NCBI GenBank assembly: GCA_933207985.1
Contig: OW240920.1
Span: forward strand, 147,222,316 to 147,286,315
Length of the DNA stretch: 64,000 nucleotides
Direction: 5' to 3'
Source: Pelobates cultripes
Taxonomy: Eukaryota > Chordata > Amphibia > Anura > Pelobatidae
Part shown: positions 47,501 through 59,500 of the stretch, one piece after another
Layout of the letters: each line of letters opens with the position of its first letter
How positions within the stretch are numbered: position 1 is the first letter of the stretch
Notes under the pieces: model-generated
Database searches by the model: none
Told to the model about the DNA's origin: nothing
The model's input: the letters and a program-made list of their open reading frames with translations, nothing else
Program-made: the position numbers and the translations under genes

Positions 47501-50500
47501 CTGAAGAGGATCCTGAAAGTTACCCTCAGAGATCACATACCATCACAGCTCCTTAAGCCTTTCATGGCAGACACTCCCTCACATTGCTTAGGCCTCCCAT
47601 GGCAGACATAACACCAAAGCTCACCTCTTCATCTTCACGAACATGCTGTTGTTTTGCCTTACTGATAAGGGCCTCTAACTCGTGAAATTTCCGCTCCATC
47701 TCTTGAAGTTTGGTGCGCGCCTGTTGCTGCTCTCGCCGGATCCTTTCCAAAAGCTTCTTTCCTTGCTCCTCAGCAATGCACGGGCTCTGCTGCCACTGCT
47801 GGATGCGCTGAGGAAGGATCTCATATATGCGACTAAAAACAAGCGATATCCAGTGAGACATAATGTGGCACCGACAGCATGTTATTCATATATTGCTTGT
47901 GATCATGCAACGCAAATGTAAAATTGTAAAAAGCAGCGGAATAAGTTGGCGTTATACAGCTAAATATTAGAAGATGGTAAGGTGGAAGCTGGCGTAGAGC
48001 AAGACTCACTTGGCTGCCAGTTTCATGCCACAGTCGTCAGAGCAGTACTTGGAGGTGGCTCGGGCTGGCTGCACACAGCTAGGTCCGAGACACTGTCGTA
48101 GAGACGAGAAGTCCCTGTTCTCCAGGCGCTCTGAGTGCTTAGCTTTGTCCTTGTGCCTTTGTTTTTGTTTGTGCCGCTTATATTTATCGTCCTTCTGCAT
48201 GAACAAAGGAAACTTTCAAGGGTCTATTCACTAACCTTTGTGACTAAAAGAAGAAAAAACAAAAACAACAGAATCTGCAAGGTGTAGGTAAAATGCATGC
48301 AGATTCTCTGCAAATTGTACATTTAATTGCACTTAAAATGTATAAGTCCAACACACAGTTTGCAGAAAATCGCAGTGTTTGCCTACAATGATCTAAATGT
48401 GTGCTTAGACCACTGATGCATAAGAAAACTGAGAAGGAACCATTTCCTCCTTATTGAACCCCTTTCACATCAGACTTGCTGGATCAGTATTTTCCCAATA
48501 ACCTCTGTGAGAATGTTCACCTGTCAGAGTACTATCTGTGGGAGAAGGGAGAATGTCATCTTATTTTACACACTATACATCAAAACAAATTTACCATAAA
48601 AGTACGAGAGAAGACAGGACCACTTGGGAAACGTAGATTTAGGTTGACAACATTAGCACTAAACAAAACAAAACACACTTAAAACATTTCAAATAAGACT
48701 GTAAGGCAAATATATTGCTTAATAATTGGTAAAACAAGCCAAGAGTATTGTTTTCAGTTCTATAGAGCAGATCCCAAGACATGGAGTAATAGTGAAAGTA
48801 CTTTATAGATCCCCGATAAGATCTCACTTCGTGATGTACTAGCAAAACCATTAAAGGGAAACTCCAGTGCCACCCCCTAATCCCCGGTTGCTGAAGGGGT
48901 AAAAACCCCTTCAGTAACTTACCGGCGGCAGCGACGATGTCCCACGTCACTGCTTCTTCCTTCGCGCCGCTCCTCCCTCTGAATGAGTCAGCCGGTAGGC
49001 AAGACTGATTCCGCCCACCGGCCGGGGAGACCTAATGCGCACGGGCGGCAATGCAGCGCATGCGCATTAGCGCTCCCCATAGGAAAGCATTGAAAATCCT
49101 GTGCTAGAAACCAGGAAGTGCCCTCTAGTGGCTCCACTAGAGGTGGAGTTAACCCTGCAAGGTAATTATTGCAGTTTATAAAAAATAAATAATTACACTT
49201 GCAGGCTTAAGAGTAGTGGGAATTGGCACCCAGACCACTCCAATGGGCAGAAGTGGTCTGGGTGCCTGGAGTGTCCCTTTAACAGATTTATTTAACCAAT
49301 CATTGTTAACAGGAGTAGTTCCAGAAGATTGGAAGTTAGCGAATGTTGTGCCCATTCACAAGGATGGTAGTAGGGAGGAGTCGGGCAACTATAGGCCAGT
49401 AAGCCTTACTCCAGTAGTGGGGAAAGTAATGGAAACCATGTTAAAGGATAGGATTGATGAACATCTAAAATCACATGGATTTTAAGATCAGAGACAACAT
49501 GGGTTTACTTCAGGGAGATCATGCCAAACTAATCTTATTGATTATTTTGATTGGGTAACTAAAATTGTAGATCAGGGTGGTGCAGTAGACATTACTTACC
49601 TAGATTTCAGTAAGGCTTTTGACACTGTTGCACATAGAAGGCTTATCAATAAACTGCAATCTTTAAGTTTGGATTCCAATATTGTTGAATGGGTTAGGCA
49701 GTGGCTGAGTGACAGGCAACAGAGGGTTGTAGTTAATGGAATATATTCGGAGCTTGGACTTGTCACCAGTGGGGTACCTCAGGGATCTGTACTTGGACCC
49801 ATTTTCTTTAATATTTTTATTAGTGATATTGCAGAAGGTCTTGATGGTAATGTATGTCTTTTTGCGGATGATACTAAAATGTGCAACAGTGTTGATGTTC
49901 CAGGAGGGATAAGCCAAATGGCAAATGATTTAGGTAAATTAGAAAAATGGTCAGAGCTGTGGCAACCAACATTTAATATGGATAAGTGCAAGTTAATGCC
50001 TCTTAGGTGTAAAAACCCAAGGGCAGAGTACAGACTATGTGATACCCTACTAACCTCAACATCTGAGGAAAGGGATTTAGGAGTAATTATTTCAGATGGC
50101 TTAAAGGTAGGCAGACAATGTAATAGAGCAGCAGGACATGCTGGCAGAATGCTTGGTTGTAAGATAAAACTTACAAGGAAAGGTTAAATGATCTTAACAT
50201 GTATAGCTCGGAGAAAAGACGAGACGGGGGGGATATGATAGAAACATTTACATACATAAAGGGAATCAACTCGGTTACATAGTTACATAGCTAAAGAGAG
50301 ACGTGCATCCATCAAGTTCAGCCTTCCTCACATTTGTTTTTGCTGTTGCTTCCAATTTTGCAACAAACTAGGAAAAAATTCCTTCTAGACCCCAAAATAG
50401 CAGTCAGATGTCTCTTTGGATCAAGCAGCTATTGCCCCACTAATTAGAAATTATATCCCTGTATGTTTTTGCAAGTATTTATCCAATTGCAGTTTAAACA

Positions 50501-53500
50501 TCTGTAGAGACTCTGATAAAACCAGCTCTTCAGGCAGAGAATTCCATATCCTTATTGCTCTTACTGTAAAAAAACAACAACTTTTCTTTGCCTTAAATGA
50601 ACTCTCCTTTCCTCACCGTAAAGGAGGAAACTATATTTAAAAGAAGAAAAACTACCACAACAAGAGGACATAGTCTTAAATTAGAGAGGCAAGGGTTTAA
50701 AAATAATTTCAGGAAGTATAACTTTAAAGAGAGGGTAGTGGACGCATGGAATAGCCTTCCAGCTGAAGTGGTAGACGTTAACACAGTGAGGGAGTTTAAG
50801 CATGCGGCTATCCTAGACTTAAGATAAGGCCAGGGACTAATGAAAGTATTTGGAAAATTGGGCAGACTAGATGGGCCGAATGGTTCTTATCTGCCGTCAC
50901 ATTCTATGTTTCTGTGTTTAGTTCTATAGAGCAGATCCCAGGAGGACATAGAGAGGTAGTGATAGTACTTTATAGATCCCTGGTAAGATCTCACCTAGAG
51001 TATTGTGTTCAGTTCTATAGAGCAGATCCCAGGAGGACATAGAGAGGTAGTGATAGTACTTTATAGATCCCTGGTAAGATCTCACCTAGAGTATTGTGTT
51101 CAGTTCTATAGAGCAGATTCCAGGAGGATATAGAGAGGTAGTGATAGTACTTTATAGATCCCCGGTAAGATCTCACCTAGAGTATTGTGTTCAGTTCTAT
51201 AGAGCAGATCCCAGGAGGACATAGAGAGTTAGTGGTAGTACTTTATAGATCCCCGGTAGGATCTCACCTAGAGTATTGTGTTCAGTTCTATAGAGCAGAT
51301 CCCCAGTAGATGCCAACTAGCCAATACCAGAATATTCTTTGACTTTTTAATTATTTAATGCAAATTCAATAAACGCAATTATTTGCATTTTCCGAGTTAC
51401 CTTTTTCTCAGATTTCTTCTCGCGCCTTTTTACATGCTTGACTTTCACAGCTCTCTTTCTCAGAACAGAATCGAGGAATGGAGTATCATCTGTATCACTG
51501 AGCCATGGCTGTAGAAACCCAAATAGTTAGGTATAGACATGTGTCACCTATCTAAACCTCCCATCAACCCACTGAAAATCCCAGCTACCAGATTCTGGTC
51601 ATCAAACGCTCCTCCAGCACAAAGTTCCTGATACAACTCTGGATCCAACGGTAGATCATCATCTGATAAAGACTCAGCGAGACTTGGTGGCTCGGGTGTG
51701 TCCCTAAAAGTTGAAACCTCATCATCTCTCACACGCAGCATTTTCTAGGGAGAAAGGGCAAAGCATGGGGGTGTTAGATTGAGCAGAGCCACTGAAGTGG
51801 TAAACAGGGGGAAAAGAATTTTGGAGCAATCTTTTAAGGGAAACCACTGACGGCAGGGGATAATTCAGAGGCTCGCAAAGTATAGGAAAAACTGGGACAG
51901 AGCAACTCTGATTAGAAAAAATAAAAATAGCCGTCAGAAGGCGACACTCTTACCCTTGCTCTCACTTGGCATTGGCGGAGTCGGCATTTTTGCCGAATCT
52001 TATTGGGGCCTCCAAACTTCTTCATATCTCTGCAGAAGTCACACTGACCGCAATCCTCAGTTCGACAACATGACTCACATTCTCCACACATGCGTGCTGA
52101 TCGCTTGATCTGTTGCTAAAAGGGAGACAAACACAGACAGTGACTTACAACACAATTCTGTAGTATTGGACACATAAATTAGAAAAAAAACAAAAAAAAA
52201 CACATTCTCACTGCATGCCAGACAATGTGATCGACAAATAAAAAGCAAAACCACCTACAGTGATATTAAAAGGATACTTTAGGCATGGTCACTGCTTCCA
52301 CTCATTTATGTAGTTATAGTGTTTGGAGTCCTCAGTGCTAAACCGTTTTTAATGTTTCAAATTTAAACGAGAGTCCCTAGACGCCAAGTGTAACGGCACC
52401 CCCAGGCATAATAGGGTTAAACCGGCGTTTAGAAGATCTTCCCCTTCCAGAGATACAGGCACAGCTACTGCAGAACACCAAACTCCCGAACTGCATACAA
52501 AATAGCACTCCAAACTCCCGAACTGGAACCTCACGAATAGCTGCTAGCAGACGAATAGGAAAAGCACCCAAGCGGCTTACACTCCTAGCAATCAGTCTCT
52601 AACAGCATACAGTAAATCCCCCCAAGAACGAGACAAGGCTTCGTGTTGAGGGTTAAGCAGTGGTCTGATTTATTCAGGGCTACCTGCCCAATATTTATAC
52701 AGGTCTCCCACCTGGTGGACCCTCCGCTAGGGGACCAAATGGGAGACTGTAACACAGACAGACATGTATCACATTCAGACACACAGAAGTAAAACATCCC
52801 CACAATGCATCCTAATTTCCCTCCCTCTATCCTGGAGATAATTGGGAAGTAATCCAATTATCTCCCAGGACAGAGGCAAATCGCCATTATACATGTGGGG
52901 ACACAAAAATACTTTAAAATATACAAAGTTTCATTTAATACATAAAATCCATACATGTCACATATCCCCAGATGGCTGGGATCTGAGCGCACATAACTAC
53001 CAAATAGCGCTCAGATCCTATTCACACAGTTCAATTGCCATGGAGCCAAAGTCTTTAATTATACGAATAGGCTCCATGGCATAGCTATCTGGGTTAAAAC
53101 ATTCACTGAAGTAAAGTGCCGAATAGAAGCAGGGAAGGCTGGAGGCTCAGCGGTGCCTGCATGTAAAAGTGTCCGCTTTTAGTGCACTGATTTCCGGGCT
53201 GAGCAACGCTGGCCGTGCGGGGAGCTCCATAACACCGCCACCTAGCGGCCGCTAAGTGTAACCCGCGGTCACCCAGTAACAGACAATTAAGCTGCGGTTA
53301 ACAGCAGCTATTGGGTGGTCAATTGACGGCACACGCTAGCTTAAGGGAGGTGAATTGAAGGCACACGCCAGCTTCCCGGTGGTCACGACTTCGGTATTTT
53401 GTTCGGTAGATAAAATCTACCGAACGCCCTGGCAGAAAGGCATGAATAAGCCTTTCTGCACGGAAAATAAAGTGTTTTAAAAGTCTGGTCCATAGTCTAA

Positions 53501-56500
53501 AGCAGTGGTAGTCAAACTTTTTTATACCTACCGCCCACTAATGCATCTTTTTGGTTGAAAAAATGTTGTTACCGCCCACCAGTTTTCACGCAAATGCAGA
53601 ATATTTTTTAGAAAGGAGAGTGTTTTAAAAAAAATAAATGTACGTACATTTATCTTTTTATTTCTCCTTAATGCATGTTTATAATGTTTTTAACTTTATT
53701 GTTTTCTCATTAAACTTTATAGAGTAAATTGATATTCAGACTACTTCTCTGTTTGCGCATAATATGATTTCTCATTAGTGATGTCCCGAACGGTTCGCCA
53801 CGGACGGCTAACATATGACCCTGTACCTCACAGTCAGCAGACACATTCCAGCCAAACAGCAGCAGACCCTCCCTCCCAGACCCTCCCACCACCTGGACAG
53901 CATCCATTTTGAGCTGCATTCTTAGTGAGCTGTCCAGGAGGTGGGAGGGTTTGGGTGGGAGGGTTTGGGAGGGAGGGTCTGCTGCTGATTGGCTGGAATG
54001 TGTCTGCTGACTGTGAGGTACAGGGTCATATGTTCGCCGTCCGCGGCGAACTGTTCGGCCAACCGTTCGGGACATCACTATTTCTCATCTGTGCGTCAGC
54101 TCCCCTCCTCTCCCTCCTCAATTCCCCTCCCCACCTTTTCCCCCCCCTTTTTTAAATTTTTTTTTTTTTAACCTTCCTTATAGCAATGCCCAGTAGGAAG
54201 GCTGTGCTAGGTATCCCACGTCCTATTACTTACTATAGCCCACTATAACAGACAGGCACACATACATACATACAGACACACAGACAGGCACACATACAGA
54301 TATACACACACAAGACACATACATGCATACAGACACACACAGACATGCATACAGACACACATAAGACATACATACAAAGGCACATACACACACAGACATA
54401 CACACAAAGACACACACATACATACAAAGACACATACATAAGACACACATACAAAGATGCATACACACACAAAATATTTTATTCACCCTCCTGTTTCCTA
54501 CCTTTAAGGTGCAGGAGGGTGACTTTCCCTGGGGTCCAGTGGTGGCTCAGGTGGATGGGAGTCAGAGTTCCCACTCTCTGGTCTTCCTCCCGCGCGGCTC
54601 TCAGTGTTAGCTAGGAGGAGTGACGTGCAGTCACTTCCTCCCAGCTCGGTGATGTAATCACAGTGGGCCCGGTCGCGCTGTTAAAGCGCCCAGCTGTGAC
54701 CGGGCCCCCTTACAATCCACATCCATCGGGTGGCCCTGACAGCACGGGCCACCCGATGGAACCCTCCATATGCAGGACCGGCGGTTCCGCCCGCCCGGTC
54801 TCTCAAGATTAGTGTGTCTGTATGCATGTCTGTGTGCATGTCTGTGTGTGTCTGTATGCATGTCTGTGTCTTGTGTGTGTATGTCTGTATGTATGTGTGT
54901 GTCTGTATGTATGTATGTATGTGTGCCTGTCCGTTATAGTGGGCTATAGTAAGTAATAGTAAGTGGGATAGCTAGCACAGCCTTCCTACTGGGCATTGCT
55001 ATAAGGAAGGTTAAAAAAAAAAAATTTTTTTAAAAAAAGGTGGGGAGGGGAATTGAGGAGGGAGAGGAGGGGAGCTGACGCACAGATGAGAAATCATATT
55101 ATGCGGAAACAGAGAAGTCGTCTGAATATCACCGAAAGAGGAGACCTTCGTTTGTTCCTTACGAAAATCGAACCAGATATCAAATATTTAGTCTCGCAGC
55201 ATCAGCCTTAAGGATCTCATTAATCACTAGTAACGGTAATTTCAATTTACTTTATTGTTTTCTCATTAAACTTTATAAAGTTAAAAACATTATAAGCATG
55301 CATTAAGTAGAAATAAAAAGATAAATGTACGTACATTTATTTTTTTTAAAACACCCTCCTTTCTAAAAAATATTCAGCACTTGCGCGAAAACTGGTGGGC
55401 GGTAAGGAAATTTTTTCAACCAAAAAGATGCATTAGTGGGCGGTAGGTAGAAAAAGGTTGACTACCACTGGTCTAAAGGGAGCAAGCGGGCAACCAGGTT
55501 CCTCCAATGCAATGTGGCGAGATTGCTCTCGTCACACCCAGCCTCTCTGTGCTAATTGGACTAATGAGGAAACATTAGCCTGAACAGCAATGGATAGATG
55601 TGATTGGATATGAGTGTTAACTGACTGTTTTGAGCCTATCACAGCGCCCACTGCTGGTATAATTAGGCATTGTAACAAGGAAGTGTGTAATCATTGCCTT
55701 ACCACACTTTCAGGTGGGTGGCCAGGGAGCTTCATTCAGTATTTAACTGTCTGAAGTGGATTAACACTGAAAGGATGGACAGCGCCCGGGGGACTTCAGG
55801 CACTATAACCACTTAAATGGGATGAACTGGTTATTGTGCCTGATGGATCCCTTTAATGGGACACAAGAAGAACAAGGCAGTCAAGTGATTATATGAATAT
55901 AATATGCTGATCTAAACCGCAAAAAACAAAAATTGAAAGATGCCTTGTGCTTGTAACAGTTTATAGCACAGTCAGTGTATTATAGTTACTGCGTATGGAT
56001 GAATGATTTATAATACAGTTTATAGCACAGTCAGTGTATTATAGTTACTGCGTATGGATGAATGATTTATAATGCAGTTTATAGCACAGTCAGTGTATTA
56101 TAGTTACTGCGTATGGATGAATGATTTATAATACAGTTTATAGCACAGTCAGTGTATTATAGTTACTGCGTATGGATGAATGATTTATAATACAGTTTAT
56201 AGCACAGTCAGTGTATTATAGTTACTGCGTATGGATGAATGATTTATAATACAGTTTATAGCACAGTCAGTGTATTATAGTTACTGCGTATGGATGAATG
56301 ATTTATAATACAGTTTATAGCACAGTCAGTGTATTATAGTTACTGCGTATGGATGAATGATTTATAATACAGTTTATAGCACAGTCAGTGTATTATAGTT
56401 ACTGCGTATGGATGAATGATTTATTAGACAGTTTATAGCACAGTCAGTGTATTATAGTTACTGCGTATGGATGAATGATTTCTAATACAGTTTATAGCAG

Positions 56501-59500
56501 TCAGTGTATTATAGTTACTGTGTATGGATGAATGATTTCTAATACAGTTTATAGCAGTCAGTGTATTATAGTTACTGTGTATGGATGAATGATTTATAAT
56601 ACAGTTTATAGCACAGTCAGTGTATTATAGTTACTGCGTATGGATGAATGATTTATAATGCAGTTTATAGCACAGTCAGTGTATTATAGTTACTGCGTAT
56701 GGATGAATGATTTATAATACAGTTTATAGCAGTCAGTGTATTATAGTTACTGCGTATGGATGAATGATTTATAATACAGTTTATAGCACAGTCAGTGTAT
56801 TATAGTTACTGCGTATGGATGAATGATTTATAATACAGTTTATAGCAGTCAGTGTATTATAGTTACTGCGTATGGATGAATGATTCATAATACAGTTTAT
56901 AGCAGTTGTATATATTACTGCGTATATGGAATGATTTTATGCAGTTTATAGCACAGTCAGTGTATTATAGTTACTGCGTATATGGAATGATTTATAATAC
57001 AGTTTATAGCACAGTCAGTGTATTATTATAGTTACTGCGTATGGATGAATGATTTATAATACAGTTTATAGCAGTCAGTGTATTATAGTTACTGCGTATG
57101 GATGAATGATTTATAATACAGTTTATAGCACAGTCAGTGTATTACATACTGCGTATGGATGAATGATTTATAATACGGTTTATAACTTTAGTCAGTGTAT
57201 TGCATAGTTACTAGCGTATGGATGAAAGAATGATTTATAATACAGTTTTATAGCACAGTCGGTGTATTATAGTTACGGCGTATGGATGAATGATTTATAA
57301 TACAGTTTATAGCGTCCAGTGTATTATAGTTTTCTTGTTATGGATTAGATGATTTATAATACAGTTTATATACTTCAGTCAGTGTATTATAGTTACTGCG
57401 TATGGATGAATGATTCATAATACAGTTTATAGCACAGTCAGTGTATTATAGTTACTGCGTATGGATGAATGATTTATAATACAGTTTATAGCAGTCAGTG
57501 TATTATAGTTACTGCGTATGGATAAATGATTTATAATACAGTTTATAGCACAGTCAGTGTATTATAGTTACTGCGTATGGATGAATGATTTATAATACAG
57601 TTTATAGCACAGTCAGTGTATTATAGTTACTGCGTATGGATGAATGATTTATTAGACAGTTTATAGCACAGTCAGTGTATTATAGTTACTGCGTATGGAT
57701 GAATGATTTCTAATACAGTTTATAGCAGTCAGTGTATTATAGTTACTGTGTATGGATGAATGATTTCTAATACAGTTTATAGCAGTCAGTGTATTATAGT
57801 TACTGTGTATGGATGAATGATTTATAATACAGTTTATAGCACAGTCAGTGTATTATAGTTACTGCGTATGGATGAATGATTTATAATACAGTTTATAGCA
57901 CAGTCAGTGTATTATAGTTACTGCGTATGGATGAATGATTTATAATACAGTTTATAGCACAGTCAGTGTATTATAGTTACTGCGTATGGATGAATGATTT
58001 ATAATACAGTTTATAGCACAGTCAGTGTATTATAGTTACTGCGTATGGATGAATGATTTATAATGCAGTTTATAGCACAGTCAGTGTATTATAGTTACTG
58101 CGTATGGATGAATGATTTATAATACAGTTTATAGCACAGTCAGTGTATTATAGTTACTGCGTATGGATGAATGATTTATAATACAGTTTATAGCACAGTC
58201 AGTGTATTACATACTGCGTATGGATGAATGATTTATAATACAGTTTATAGCACAGTCAGTGTATTATAGTTACTGCGTATGGATGAATGATTTATAATAC
58301 AGTTTATAGCACAGTCAGTGTATTATAGTTACTGCGTATGGATGAATGATTTATAATACAGTTTATAGCACAGTCAGTGTATTATAGTTACTGCGTATGG
58401 ATGAATGATTTATAATACAGTTTATAGCACAGTCAGTGTATTATAGTTACCGCGTATGGATGAATGATTTATAATACAGTTTATAGCACAGTCAGTGTAT
58501 TATAGTTACTGCGTATGGATGAATGATTTATAATACAGTTTATAGCACAGTCAGTGTATTATAGTTACTGCGTATGGATGAATGATTTATAATACAGTTT
58601 ATAGCACAGTCAGTGTATTATAGTTACTGCGTATGGATGAATGATTTATAATGCAGTTTATAGCACAGTCAGTGTATTATAGTTACTGCGTATGGATGAA
58701 TGATTTATAATGCAGTTTATAGCACAGTCAGTGTATTATAGTTACTGCGTATGGATGAATGATTTATAATACAGTTTATAGCACAGTCAGTGTATTATAG
58801 TTACTGCGTATGGATGAATGATTTATAATACAGTTTATAGCACAGTCAGTGTATTATAGTTACTGCGTATGGATGAATGATTTATAATGCAGTTTATAGC
58901 ACAGTCAGTGTATTATAGTTACTGCGTATGGATGAATGATTCATAATGCAGTTTATAGCACAGTCAGTGTATTATAGTTACTGCGTATGGATGAATGATT
59001 TATTAGACAGTTTATAGCACAGTCAGTGTATTATAGTTACTGCGTATGGATGAATGATTTATTAGACAGTTTATAGCACAGTCAGTGTATTATAGTTACT
59101 GCGTATGGATGAATGATTTATAATGCAGTTTATAGCAGTCAGTGTATTATAGTTACTGCGTATGGATGAATGATTTATAATACAGTTTATAGCAGTCAGT
59201 GTATTATAGTTACTGCGTATGGATGAATGATTTATAATACAGTTTATAGCACAGTCAGTGTATTATAGTTACTGCGTATGGATGAATGATTTATAGTGCA
59301 GTTTATAGCACAGTCAGTGTATTATAGTTACTGCGTATGGATGAATGATTTATGATACAGTTTATAGCAGTCAGTGTATTATAGTTACTGCGTATGGATG
59401 AATGATTTATAATACAGTTTATAGCACAGTCAGTGTATTATAGTTACTGCGTATGGATGAATGATTTATAATGCAGTTTATAGCACAGTCAGTGTATTAT

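Larger units (their letters stand above)
53503..55470. mobile_element. 2-kb hAT-type foldback element
   Basis: Both ends read cagtggtagtcaa inward, flanked by perfect 8-bp duplications gtctaaag (53495-53502 and 55471-55478), the hAT signature. The left arm (53503-54250, minus its own insert) is the inverted copy of the right arm (54920-55470). The centre is CA/TG microsatellite on both sides of a GC-rich core. No transposase. Confidence 0.92.
52389..55536 (+). mobile_element. LTR-like block, interrupted by a hAT foldback
   Basis: Starts tgtaacggcacccccaggc and may end ctcgtcaca at 55536. It has a TATA-like tatttatacagg and an aaaataaagtg polyadenylation-like motif (about 53464), as expected in an LTR. 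No coding part, so a solo LTR if real. The flanks ccaag/cccag give only a weak target duplication. Confidence 0.4.

Noticed and set aside
51745..51953. Candidate hidden CXXC1 exon after the CXXC finger
   Set aside because: An acceptor-like tttctaatcag is followed by an open stretch, but its residues do not resemble CFP1 and no donor follows.
53710..54155. 122- and 76-codon frames on opposite strands
   Set aside because: They read the two arms of the nested palindromic hAT MITE and share the same peptide segments because the DNA is inverted.
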